A stretch of DNA of 64,000 bases, from positions 64,001 through 128,000 of the IMG/VR virus record IMGVR_UViG_3300020156_000021, one strand, 5' to 3'. The position numbers and the translations under genes are program-made. Numbering within the stretch: position 1 is the stretch's first letter; each line of letters begins with the position of its first letter. The DNA is from a virus. The notes under the pieces were generated by a model. It saw only the letters and a program-made list of their open reading frames with translations. It ran no database searches and had not been told where the DNA came from. Of this stretch, positions 44,153 through 51,440 are shown one piece after another.

Positions 44153-44181
44153 ATTTTATCATTATACTTAATTAATGTCAA
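44153..44181 (-). promoter_or_regulatory. sigma-A-type promoter
   Basis: TTGACA 44176-44181, TAAAAT 44153-44158, spacing 17. Upstream of the structured leader and the 49-aa membrane gene. Confidence 0.75.
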
Positions 44182-44213
44182 ATATTATATTCATATAAAT
44201 TCCAAATTTCATA

Positions 44214-44573
44214 TTAATAGTTATACTTTTCTTTCCCTATATACTCTCTCACAATTACATTCTTTCCTAATGCTTTACTTATTTCTCTAATACTCATAAC
44301 TGCACTATTTTTAAGTACTATATCAGGATTATCTTTAATAATATTTAAACATTCCTGTATCCTACCAACATGTTCAAAACTACCATCACTATACATTTTC
44401 ACTATCTGCCAATCCCACCCACAAACAGCAGTTAAAAATCCATCTTCGTCAAAACCTATTATATGGAGATTACAAGGTTCTTTTTTATTATATTGTTCGC
44501 AATAACTACATATAATTTTGTTACCTTCAAGTTTCATGCAAGGACATTTTTCTATTTTTTCATATTGAGTCAT
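44214..44573 (-). CDS. zinc-ribbon-like protein, 119 aa
   Basis: Start at ATG 44573 (GGAGGAAGGAAAAATC). CPCMK, CSYC and CNL near the N-terminus, CGWDWQIVK mid, then a helical C-terminus. Overlaps the upstream stop. Unknown. Confidence 0.6.
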   Translation of the reverse strand: MTQYEKIEKCPCMKLEGNKIICSYCEQYNKKEPCNLHIIGFDEDGFLTAVCGWDWQIVKMYSDGSFEHVGRIQECLNIIKDNPDIVLKNSAVMSIREISKALGKNVIVREYIGKEKYNY

Positions 44574-44823
44574 TTGATTTTTCCTTCCTCCTTTCATATT
44601 CCTCAAATATCTTCTTCTGATCTTCGCTCAATATAAGCAAAATATTCTTTACAAAATACCTACACTCTTCATACTGTTTCTTTAATAACTTACACTCTCC
44701 ATTAAATACACATGTACCACTAACATAATTAGCACAATGAGTTTTAACTATATCTTTAATTATTTTTTCGGGAGTTTGTTTTATAGGAACTTTTCTACGA
44801 GTAATGCTAGATTTCTTATTCAT
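44560..44823 (-). CDS. Cys-containing basic protein, 87 aa
   Basis: Basic N-terminus; cysteines in HCANY, TCVFNGECK and EECRYF. ATG 44823 chosen over GTG 44832 because of AGGAAG spacing. Unknown. Confidence 0.6.
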   Translation of the reverse strand: MNKKSSITRRKVPIKQTPEKIIKDIVKTHCANYVSGTCVFNGECKLLKKQYEECRYFVKNILLILSEDQKKIFEEYERRKEKSNDSI

Positions 44824-44846
44824 AAAACACACTTCCTACAATAAAC

Positions 44847-45137
44847 TCAATTCAATATGTAATTTAAATTACTATTACTTTTTTCTTTCTCTCTTTGACA
44901 TTCTTTTAAAGCTCCATAAGGATAATCTTCACCTATACAGTAACTAAAATCCTTACATTTTAAACAGACATCTTTTACATACTGATAACAATCATCACAT
45001 TCGTATATATGATATATTTCTCCGTCTGAGCAAGCACTATCGTGTGCATATTCACTCTTATGTATAGTCTTACCGCATCCCTGGCATTTATGATCCTTAC
45101 GAACTTTTACTCTTTTATATTCAATGAGTTCTGACAT
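44847..45137 (-). CDS. multi-Cys protein, 96 aa
   Basis: CQGCGK, CDDC and CLKC plus a later CIGEDYPYG: probably two zinc sites. AAGGAGG upstream. Start overlaps the end of the VbhA-like frame by 31 bases. Confidence 0.65.
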   Translation of the reverse strand: MSELIEYKRVKVRKDHKCQGCGKTIHKSEYAHDSACSDGEIYHIYECDDCYQYVKDVCLKCKDFSYCIGEDYPYGALKECQREKEKSNSNLNYILN

Positions 45138-45334
45138 AGTTTGACCTCCTTATCAATATATTTCTTCTTTATTTTAATAATTGCTTTTTCTACTTCTTCG
45201 CTAGAAACTATTCCAGCTAAAAATTCTCTACCCAATTGTTCCACTTCTTCTGAAGGGGTTAACCCTTCTATTAATAATGTTACATTTATGTTGTTTATTA
45301 TTTTATCAATTTCGTGTTGAGATAATTTCTTGAT
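45107..45334 (-). CDS. VbhA-like antitoxin (orphan Fic inhibitor)
   Basis: 75 aa, no Fic partner in the window. The helix T19-L-L-I-E23-G24 matches the [S/T]xxxE[G/N] motif of class I Fic inhibitors, followed by LTPSEEVEQLGREFLAG and SSEEVEKAI, the usual VbhA-type helices. No ATG or GTG exists: AAGAAGGTG is followed after 7 bases by ATC 45332-45334. It ends at TAA 45107. It might protect the phage from host AMPylation toxins (inference). Confidence 0.55.
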   Translation of the reverse strand: MKKLSQHEIDKIINNINVTLLIEGLTPSEEVEQLGREFLAGIVSSEEVEKAIIKIKKKYIDKEVKLCQNSLNIKE

Positions 45335-45364
45335 ATAATATCACCTTCTTAAAAGTATATAGAA

Positions 45365-45571
45365 TTACTCTTTTGTCACATCTTTATTCCAACATTCTTT
45401 ACAAGTTATTCCTCTACATCCAATTGCCCAATTCATACCATTGTAAACATCATCATCAAAAAATGAGGATTCAATATCACTTTCTGGAAATTGAGAACCT
45501 AATACTGATGGACAATAATGGTTAATTTCTATTTCAATTCCTTTTTCTTTTGCTAATTCTACTCTAGTCAT
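45365..45571 (-). CDS. conserved phage hypothetical, 68 aa
   Basis: NHYCPS...IGCRGITCKECWNK: Cys-rich end typical of a short protein seen, from memory, in many Firmicute phages (CRGITCEECW). AGGAGG upstream. Function unknown. Confidence 0.7.
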   Translation of the reverse strand: MTRVELAKEKGIEIEINHYCPSVLGSQFPESDIESSFFDDDVYNGMNWAIGCRGITCKECWNKDVTKE

Positions 45572-45608
45572 TTATTTTTACCTCCTATCATTGCATGAAT
45601 AGTGTAAT

Positions 45609-46205
45609 TTATGCACAAATTTTATTTGCTTCTTCTAAAATACTTTTTATACTTATTCTTATATATTCCCTTGAACAATTCAAGTCTCTGGCAATTTGAG
45701 CCTGTGATTTCATTTGTAATGCATGTTGTAGTATTTCTTTTCTCTTTGGAGACAAATTACTATTTAACTTTCTTATAATTTCCTCTCTCTTATGTAATAT
45801 TTCATCTTTATCACAATATGTTTCTTCAATATTTATTTTATCTTTAATAATATCTATTATCTGTAAACTTTCATCATCTTTCGATATAGTTTTATAAATT
45901 GATATGTTATTTAAATTTACTGAATTATATTTCCGTCCTCTTAACGTAATCAACTTAATAATTGTTGTCTTTATACAGATATATGCTAATGTTGAAAATT
46001 CACAGTTTTTCTTTTCATCATATCGTTTCATAGCATCATATAACCCAATAATACCTTCTTGAATATAATCATCAGCATCATATGTGTCCATAAGATTTGA
46101 AAAATGCTTATACATAACATCATAAACCAACTTAGTATTATCTCTGATAAAGTCATTAGTTTTATTTTTATCCTGTAAAATTTCTTTCATATTTATATGT
46201 TTCAT
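45609..46205 (-). CDS. sigma-70-family factor
   Basis: 198 aa. Region 2 (DADDYIQEGIIGLYDAMKRYDEKKNCEFSTLA) binds core polymerase and -10 DNA; region 4 (LSPKRKEILQHALQ...QIARDLNCSREYIRISI) is the -35 helix-turn-helix. No region 1.1 or long region 3. It lies on the same transcript as the tRNA cluster. It may redirect transcription to phage genes; its target promoters are not known, as most promoters here look like sigma-A sites. Confidence 0.85.
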   Translation of the reverse strand: MKHINMKEILQDKNKTNDFIRDNTKLVYDVMYKHFSNLMDTYDADDYIQEGIIGLYDAMKRYDEKKNCEFSTLAYICIKTTIIKLITLRGRKYNSVNLNNISIYKTISKDDESLQIIDIIKDKINIEETYCDKDEILHKREEIIRKLNSNLSPKRKEILQHALQMKSQAQIARDLNCSREYIRISIKSILEEANKICA

Positions 46206-46220
46206 AACTATATTTCCTCA

Positions 46221-46307
46221 TTACATATTTTGAAGGTTATTCAAAGCGATACCTACAAACGCTTTTTGAACTATACATTGTACGTTCAATTGTGACGGTA
46301 CAGACAT
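46221..46307 (-). CDS. possible 28-aa peptide after tRNA-Gln
   Basis: GGAGG, seven bases, then ATG 46307, reading MSVPSQLNVQCIVQKAF onward to TAA 46221. It follows tRNA-Gln directly and precedes the sigma gene. Strong ribosome binding site, but no other support; it could also be a leader. Confidence 0.35.
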   Translation of the reverse strand: MSVPSQLNVQCIVQKAFVGIALNNLQNM

Positions 46308-46321
46308 ATCATTCCTCCGTC

Positions 46322-46399
46322 TGGCTGCCACTGATGGACTCGAACCACCGAAAATCCTGGAGTCAAATTCCAGTGCCTTACCAACTTGGCTAAGTGGCA
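46322..46399 (-). tRNA. tRNA-Gln (TTG anticodon)
   Basis: TGCCACT/AGTGGCA acceptor with encoded GCCA, D arm GCC...GGC, anticodon arm CTGGA-ATTTGAC-TCCAG (anticodon TTG) and T arm GGTGG-TTCGAGT-CCATC. Third tRNA of the cluster. Confidence 0.93.
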
Positions 46400-46408
46400 A
46401 TATTAAAT

Positions 46409-46495
46409 GGAGCAAATCATTCGGTTTATATACATTCTCTCGGACGCTTGAATTGCCATGTACACCGAATCGCTTTTTTCAGTAGTCCTCGCTCC
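46409..46495 (-). ncRNA. 87-nt structured RNA inside the tRNA cluster
   Basis: Closing stem GGAGCGA/TTTGCTCC (7 bp), then ATTCGGT/ACCGAAT and GTACAT/ATGTAT stacked with a bulge GGACTACTGAAAAAAGCG on one side and a GC-rich tip. It lies between tRNA-Lys and tRNA-Gln. No anticodon or T arm is recognisable, so it is not a tRNA. Stable RNAs of unknown function occur in other phage tRNA clusters. Confidence 0.6.
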
Positions 46496-46497
46496 AT

Positions 46498-46573
46498 TGG
46501 TCACTCATTGGAGATTCGAACTCCAGACCATTTGATTAAAAGTCAAATGCTCTACCAACTGAGCTAATGAGTG
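46498..46573 (-). tRNA. tRNA-Lys (TTT anticodon)
   Basis: Acceptor CACTCAT/ATGAGTG plus A and CCA encoded; anticodon arm TTTGA-CTTTTAA-TCAAA; T arm TGGAG-TTCGAAT-CTCCA. All arms intact. Confidence 0.95.
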
Positions 46574-46576
46574 ATA

Positions 46577-46664
46577 TGGTGCAGCTAAACGGACTTGAAC
46601 CGTTACGGTATCGCTACCAGAGGATTTTAAGTCCTCTGCGTACTGCCAATTTCGCCATAGCTGC
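46577..46664 (-). tRNA. tRNA-Leu (TAA anticodon)
   Basis: Acceptor GCAGCTA/TAGCTGC with CCA encoded, anticodon arm AGAGGA-CTTAAAA-TCCTCT (TAA) and long variable arm GGTAGCGATACC typical of tRNA-Leu. First of three tRNAs. Confidence 0.95.
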
Positions 46665-46779
46665 ATTTTTATTCGCTTACCCCCTCACGAATATATTAAC
46701 CCTAATCCTATGTAAGTACCTTGAAGTACTTACCCATATATCCTCTTGGACAGAAGATATATCGTTAATCCCTATTATC
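46665..46779 (-). promoter_or_regulatory. structured leader before the tRNA cluster
   Basis: Between the promoter and tRNA-Leu: ATATATC/GATATAT with inner CTT/AAG, perfect GTAAGTAC/GTACTTAC at 46712-46733, and TATTCG/CGAATA just before tRNA-Leu. A processing or stability role is inference. Confidence 0.45.
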
Positions 46780-46808
46780 ATTATATATCTCTTACATTTC
46801 TTTGTCAA
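46780..46808 (-). promoter_or_regulatory. promoter of the tRNA/sigma transcript
   Basis: TTGACA 46803-46808 and TATAAT 46780-46785, spacing 17, with AATAATAAAATAAAT directly upstream. Near-consensus. Confidence 0.85.
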
Positions 46809-46826
46809 TATTTATTTTATTATTAT

Positions 46827-47471
46827 TTAATCTTTTATTAAATATACTTTTGACTTAAAACTACCACTTTGGCTTATGAAAGTTGACAGAGTTGCAATAT
46901 CTATTCTACACTTACCTTTTATTGCACTTCCAGTATCCCATGCTTCTACAATAATTCCTAATGATTCAATGTAAAACTTTTCTCCGAATGACCAATATAA
47001 CGGATCAATAGCTGCTGTCTCTCCAGGCACTATAGGTTTACCACTTGCTGTGATTCCTTTTTCAGATGAGCATTCTTTTTTATTAGGTGCATAATAAGTG
47101 CAAAGAAAATCACCAACGAGAGTCATATTATCTCTATACCTATCATAGCTCCCTCTAGATACCTTTTTAGGTAATCTATAATTTTTAGGGGTTTTACCTG
47201 TACTCATAAATTTCTTGACTGTGTTTTCAAGTTTTCCATTATGTAAAGACAAATCATTGCTTCGCTTTTGTTCCTTATTTAGTTGAATTCGTAAAACTTT
47301 ATTGTCTTTATTAAATTTATTTATTTCTCCATTTTGTATCTGTATTGTATTTATATGATTAGTGTTTTCATTAGATAATCTAATATTTATATTTGCAATA
47401 TAAATTATCGCTACTAGTAATATTAAATTCATAATAAATAAACTAATTTGATTAAAATTCAATTTTCTCAT
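46827..47471 (-). CDS. membrane-anchored 3D-domain protein
   Basis: 214 aa from ATG 47471. Membrane span ~8-28, coiled-coil linker to ~75, then a 3D (RpfB/YuiC-type) domain: CTYYAPNKKEC, GITASGKPIVPG, AIDP, FGEKFYIE and AWDTGSAIKGKCRIDIA with the three Asp residues. By family it binds or cuts peptidoglycan glycan strands. The gene ends just before the tRNA promoter. Could serve entry, host-envelope change or surface exclusion. Confidence 0.8.
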   Translation of the reverse strand: MRKLNFNQISLFIMNLILLVAIIYIANINIRLSNENTNHINTIQIQNGEINKFNKDNKVLRIQLNKEQKRSNDLSLHNGKLENTVKKFMSTGKTPKNYRLPKKVSRGSYDRYRDNMTLVGDFLCTYYAPNKKECSSEKGITASGKPIVPGETAAIDPLYWSFGEKFYIESLGIIVEAWDTGSAIKGKCRIDIATLSTFISQSGSFKSKVYLIKD

Positions 47472-47485
47472 TCGCATCTCCCTTA

Positions 47486-47662
47486 TTATTTTCTTTCGTT
47501 ATCTTTTACACCTCTTCTAAAATTATCACAATTATATTTGCCGACAAAATCTTGCATTTCCAAAAGTGAACAACCAAGACACCTTTCACAGTCACAATCT
47601 GGCATTAGCTCTTGATAAATTATAAGTCTATAGGGTTTAGGTCTTTTCTTATTGTTTTCCAT
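47486..47662 (-). CDS. Cys-rich small protein, 58 aa
   Basis: CDCERCLGCSLLE suggests a compact metal site. Starts at ATG 47662 (GGAGGAGCGAATC). Unknown. Confidence 0.6.
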   Translation of the reverse strand: MENNKKRPKPYRLIIYQELMPDCDCERCLGCSLLEMQDFVGKYNCDNFRRGVKDNERK

Positions 47663-47681
47663 GATTCGCTCCTCCAATATT

Positions 47682-48302
47682 TTATTCTAATTGTATTAGT
47701 TTCATTATACTCTTATATCTCAATCTACAAAACATTTTTATAAATATTCTAGATAAATATATAGCATCATTTATTGCTCTATGTTGCTTAATATCTATTG
47801 GTATCTTATAATGTGTTAACATTCTTTTAAGTCCAATATCATTTCTTCCATATTGTCTACGATATATTTCATTAGCTTTCTTTTGTAAATTGATAATACT
47901 ATCTAACCAAGGCACATATTCGAATCTAATTCTATGAAATTGAATGTTTTCAATTAAAACTTGTTTTTCTTCTCTACCCCAAACATAAATTATACAGCTT
48001 TCATTTCCTATCCAATCTGTAAAACTTTTTAGAACCTTTCCAAAATATTGTCCTGTATATAAATCTTTTATTTTTATTTTTGTCATATCACTAATTTTAG
48101 GATGAAGCTTCATATATACATCAGGTCTAACAAATGATTGAAACTCCCCTATATTTTCTAAATCCTCATTAAGTTTAATAGCTCCTATTTCAATTATTTC
48201 TTGAGGTACTATTTTATTTATTTCTCCTGGTAATAATCTTTTAGTAAGGGGATCAATTTTATATGGTTGATTCATTTCTAGGTCTAAAAAAATATATTGC
48301 AT
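47682..48302 (-). CDS. DEDDh 3'-5' exonuclease
   Basis: 206 aa. FLDLEMN (D7, E9), an Asp in the central helix, and HRAINDAIYLSR (H and D) make the DEDDh set, as in DnaQ and KapD. Could proofread for the exonuclease-less DnaE at 21318, or act on RNA; by neighbours it sits far from the replication operon, so either is open. Confidence 0.85.
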   Translation of the reverse strand: MQYIFLDLEMNQPYKIDPLTKRLLPGEINKIVPQEIIEIGAIKLNEDLENIGEFQSFVRPDVYMKLHPKISDMTKIKIKDLYTGQYFGKVLKSFTDWIGNESCIIYVWGREEKQVLIENIQFHRIRFEYVPWLDSIINLQKKANEIYRRQYGRNDIGLKRMLTHYKIPIDIKQHRAINDAIYLSRIFIKMFCRLRYKSIMKLIQLE

Positions 48303-48351
48303 GTTATTATCTCCTAGTTTTTATCTATAGTATTACCATATTAAAACAGAA

Positions 48352-48501
48352 TCATTCTTTGGTATTAACTTTGTCTTTTAAAATTTTAACACACTTTTTA
48401 CATAACACTATGATATTTATATTACTATCTGGCATAATACGATAGACATCAGTATAGCTACTACAATTATTACAAAAACCTTTTTCTTTAAAGATATTCA
48501 T
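48352..48501 (-). CDS. zinc-ribbon micro-protein, 49 aa
   Basis: ATG 48501 after GAGGATATT; CNNC and CKKC knuckles, Lys-rich end. Unknown. Confidence 0.6.
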   Translation of the reverse strand: MNIFKEKGFCNNCSSYTDVYRIMPDSNINIIVLCKKCVKILKDKVNTKE

Positions 48502-48522
48502 AATATCCTCACTTTCACCAAT

Positions 48523-48696
48523 TTATTCATCTACACAAACTATTAATGGACAGTTTTTATCTCTACAATCAGCAAATCTATCTACCCATTGCTGCTCGAC
48601 CCATAAACCTTTTGGCAAACAATAATTATCATAACAAAAATAACATTCTCCACAATTTTTAGGTAATTCATCTACAAAAATACGTATTAATTTCAT
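48523..48696 (-). CDS. Cys-rich protein, 57 aa
   Basis: Starts MKLIRIFVDELPKNCGECYFC, then more Cys (CLPKG, CRDKNC, CVDE). GGAGGTTATT upstream. This spacing resembles small phage proteins seen in Firmicutes. Function unknown. Confidence 0.65.
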   Translation of the reverse strand: MKLIRIFVDELPKNCGECYFCYDNYCLPKGLWVEQQWVDRFADCRDKNCPLIVCVDE

Positions 48697-48730
48697 AATA
48701 ACCTCCACTCATAACAAAAGCAATATTTTA

Positions 48731-48961
48731 TTAAATTATTTCGATTTCATATCTTTCTAATGAATTTTCCACAATATCATTTCTAACATACCAATATAAT
48801 AGAAGTTGATGAGAACCATCATCGGGATAAATCATAAATGCAGCAGGTACGTATTTAATAACTCCTTCTACCTTATATTCGTTATCTCTCTTATCAAAAA
48901 TTTTAATATGCTGTCCATCTTGTAATTCTATACCATTAATATCTTTTAATCCAACCTTCAT
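48731..48961 (-). CDS. YopX-like small protein, 76 aa
   Basis: MKVGLKDINGIELQDGQHIKIFDKRD, then a short beta domain, recalls the N-terminal half of YopX-type phage proteins (D--G-E-Y-GD-V). Function of that family unknown. AAAGGAG upstream. Confidence 0.55.
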   Translation of the reverse strand: MKVGLKDINGIELQDGQHIKIFDKRDNEYKVEGVIKYVPAAFMIYPDDGSHQLLLYWYVRNDIVENSLERYEIEII

Positions 48962-48984
48962 GTATTTTCTCCTTTACACCAAAT

Positions 48985-49194
48985 TTACTTTTCATCTAAA
49001 TATATCTTTTTGCAAATATCACAAGTAACACTTTCAAGATTTCTCCATGTAATATTATTAGATTTACCTTCTCTGTTTATTACTCCATAAATCCATTCAT
49101 GCCCACATAAACATTTATTTGCTGACTTTGTAATATGTCTTACTTGTGATATAACAATGGTGGGTATATCCCCATAATCATTTACCAAAACCAT
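48985..49194 (-). CDS. hypothetical protein with CxxC end, ~69 aa
   Basis: ATG 49194 or TTG 49188 fit GAGGTG, the long upstream extension overlaps the next gene. CLCGHEW and CDICKK are probable metal ligands. Unknown. Confidence 0.55.
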   Translation of the reverse strand: MVLVNDYGDIPTIVISQVRHITKSANKCLCGHEWIYGVINREGKSNNITWRNLESVTCDICKKIYLDEK

Positions 49195-49222
49195 CACCTC
49201 AATTGTACACAAAATTCGTGTT

Positions 49223-49429
49223 TTATTTAAACTTTGAAAAATCGTGATAGTCAGGAATCTCAATCCATCGTTCTGCTTCTGCAATAGCATGTCTTACCAA
49301 AGATAAAAATTGACCTCTATTCATGTCATTATAACCTAAATCAACCAGTTTATCACCTTTTGTTACTGCTCTTTCAGTGGCTACATATAAAGCGTGAACT
49401 AATTTTTCAATAGTCTCTTTTGATCCCAT
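49223..49429 (-). CDS. helical protein, 68 aa, paralogue of 52642
   Basis: KETIEKLVHALYVATERAV and KLVDLGYNDMNRGQF are shared almost exactly with the 64-aa gene at 52642. ATG 49429 is preceded by AAGGGG. Two copies in 3.5 kb indicate recent duplication and divergence. Unknown function. Confidence 0.65.
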   Translation of the reverse strand: MGSKETIEKLVHALYVATERAVTKGDKLVDLGYNDMNRGQFLSLVRHAIAEAERWIEIPDYHDFSKFK

Positions 49430-49459
49430 TGTTGTACCCCTTTTCATAGAATTATGAAT

Positions 49460-49669
49460 TTATATCATTTCTCTTCCACCTATAGTGGCAAATATTTTTT
49501 GTATTTCAATCTTTAAAAGTTCATAACATTCTTCACAACATTTGCCCAATTCCTTATTACCTAGTCCTCCCCTAATGCTTGCTTCAAATAAATCTGATTT
49601 ATAAGTATTCTCATCAATTTTTGTTATTGTAGGTTTTATTTCTTTACCACAATGCATACATATATCCAT
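49460..49669 (-). CDS. zinc-binding small protein, 69 aa
   Basis: CMHCGKE near the start and CCEECYE near the end form a split zinc ribbon. GAGGGTG upstream. Unknown. Confidence 0.6.
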   Translation of the reverse strand: MDICMHCGKEIKPTITKIDENTYKSDLFEASIRGGLGNKELGKCCEECYELLKIEIQKIFATIGGREMI

Positions 49670-49717
49670 TTTTCACCCTCAATTTTATTTCTACCTAATT
49701 ATTAATACTGTTTTAAT

Positions 49718-50623
49718 TTACATTTGTAACCCATCAAACCTATTAATCGAATTCTGCATTTCATATCTCATAAGATCAATCTCATTAATATTTGAACCAA
49801 AAACGGTATTAAAAAACTGAACCAAATCATTATCAAAAACTATCTTAATTAACGATTGCATTTTATATTCCTTAAATATCTTTGCCCATTTAATACTCAA
49901 TACATTTTTAGAAGTAAACTTATACCCCTTATGACTCAATTCTTCTTTTAACCATACCCCAAATTCTTTAGCTCTTTCAATACCATCTTGTTTCCAATAC
50001 TCTTCTATCCTACCACTCTTTTTTAACATATATGGTTTAATTTCTGGATACGCATTATATATAGCCATATGCCAGGAGTTATTAAACAAAGTACTAATCA
50101 TTCCACCTAGTTTATTATCCCTAAATACACTTTTATCAGATTCATTTATTATATCAGAATAACTCCATCCAATGTATTTATACATATAAATTGTACATTC
50201 TTTAGCTCCAATATAACTATTGCCTCCAATATCTTCTTTCCAAAAATTAAGTGGGAATTTATCTAACTCTCCTTCTAACACTTTTTTATAAACTCTTACT
50301 TCAAAGGATTCATCTTTTTCCAATATATCTTCTAATTCTTCAATGGTAGTATCTTTCTTAGTCTTAAATAAATACTCTTCAGATTCTTCATTAACTGGAT
50401 AAACAGTTATAATAACCTTTTCATCTTCTAAAGTTTCATCAACAACAAAATATGTCTTCTCACTTTTATAAATTGCAACAGTATCAGTTTGTTGCTTATC
50501 AAGTTTTGCAGAACCAAAATCATATCTTATTTCTTCAGCAATCTGATCTCCATCAATATTTCCGTTGTTTACAAATCGTTCATACCATCTTATTTTTGCA
50601 TGGTTAGTTACTTCAATTTTCAT
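49718..50623 (-). CDS. DUF4258-like plus DUF4046-like two-domain protein, 301 aa
   Basis: Start at ATG 50623 (GGAGGGATGTTATAC). N-terminal TNHAKIRWYERF then short strands resembles a BrnT/DUF4258-like toxin fold (residues 1-90). The C-terminal LGGMISTLFNN...AYPEIKPYML and later ...WLKEELSH segment matches, from memory, the DUF4046-type repeat of Bacillus phages and homing-intron proteins. Function unknown; has its own promoter. Confidence 0.6.
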   Translation of the reverse strand: MKIEVTNHAKIRWYERFVNNGNIDGDQIAEEIRYDFGSAKLDKQQTDTVAIYKSEKTYFVVDETLEDEKVIITVYPVNEESEEYLFKTKKDTTIEELEDILEKDESFEVRVYKKVLEGELDKFPLNFWKEDIGGNSYIGAKECTIYMYKYIGWSYSDIINESDKSVFRDNKLGGMISTLFNNSWHMAIYNAYPEIKPYMLKKSGRIEEYWKQDGIERAKEFGVWLKEELSHKGYKFTSKNVLSIKWAKIFKEYKMQSLIKIVFDNDLVQFFNTVFGSNINEIDLMRYEMQNSINRFDGLQM

Positions 50624-50645
50624 GTATAACATCCCTCCATCATAT

Positions 50646-50675
50646 ATTATACACAAAAATACATATTTCCCTCAA
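50646..50675 (-). promoter_or_regulatory. weak sigma-A-type promoter
   Basis: TATAAT 50646-50651 with TTGAGG 50670-50675, spacing 18. Confidence 0.5.
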
Positions 50676-50692
50676 TGTTAAAAATTATATAC

Positions 50693-51391
50693 TCATTCAG
50701 TATCATGCTGCTTTATATATTTAATAATATCATCAAAACATGTTTCTCTTATTGTATATACCCTTTGTTCATGATAATGGTTTGTATTTCCTAAATAATT
50801 TTTATGCCATAATATTATGTCAGTCCCGTCTAAATTTAATAGCCATTCTGCTATGGGCGTAATAATATATATAGATTTATTTACTATTTTACATCTAAAG
50901 CCATATTCATTACACATTTTTATTATATTTTCTTCACTATAAGACACTTTATTGTAAATACTTGTTAATAATCTTTCAGATATTCTCTGAAAATTATTAT
51001 TACTCCAATTACCACTAATCTTTTGTTTTGAGAAAACATAAATATAGTCATCATTTATATATTCAATATTTTTAATTCGTAAATTAGTTTCTCCTATACA
51101 AAAAATATCTCCAATTTTAAATTTAGGATTCCACCAACTAGGTAGCTCTTTATTTAATGATGAAACTACTATATCCCTCTGTCTACTAAGAGTAGATTCC
51201 AACTCTTGTTCTGGTACTTTAACAAATCTCTTTTCTTCCCAACTATTATCAATGAATCTTATAAGAGAATAATATATTATATGACTTCCTTCATCATAAT
51301 CAAGTATAATTTCTCTTTTGATTATTTTTACAAGATTATTTCCATATATAAATTCTTGACTAATATTATATTTAGGTAATGGTAATTCCAC
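50693..51391 (-). CDS. hypothetical protein, 232 aa, C-terminal half paralogous to 58514
   Basis: The last ~85 residues (IIKMCNEYGFRCKI... YIITPIAEWLL ... HYHEQRVYT ... YIKQHD) match the 87-aa protein at 58514 along its length. N-terminal ~145 residues are strand-rich with no known domain. AAGGATTTTGATAT upstream of ATG. Confidence 0.6.
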   Translation of the reverse strand: MELPLPKYNISQEFIYGNNLVKIIKREIILDYDEGSHIIYYSLIRFIDNSWEEKRFVKVPEQELESTLSRQRDIVVSSLNKELPSWWNPKFKIGDIFCIGETNLRIKNIEYINDDYIYVFSKQKISGNWSNNNFQRISERLLTSIYNKVSYSEENIIKMCNEYGFRCKIVNKSIYIITPIAEWLLNLDGTDIILWHKNYLGNTNHYHEQRVYTIRETCFDDIIKYIKQHDTE

Positions 51392-51440
51392 TTATATCAA
51401 AATCCTTTCTAATATATTATGACCAATTGATGTTTTTGTT

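Noticed and set aside
46308-46415. Upstream extension of the 28-aa frame through tRNA-Gln
   Set aside because: It would translate the tRNA; only the part after the GGAGG site is plausible.
46567-46830. Plus-strand ORF of 87 aa over the tRNA cluster
   Set aside because: It is the antisense of tRNA-Leu and its leader, with no ribosome binding site.
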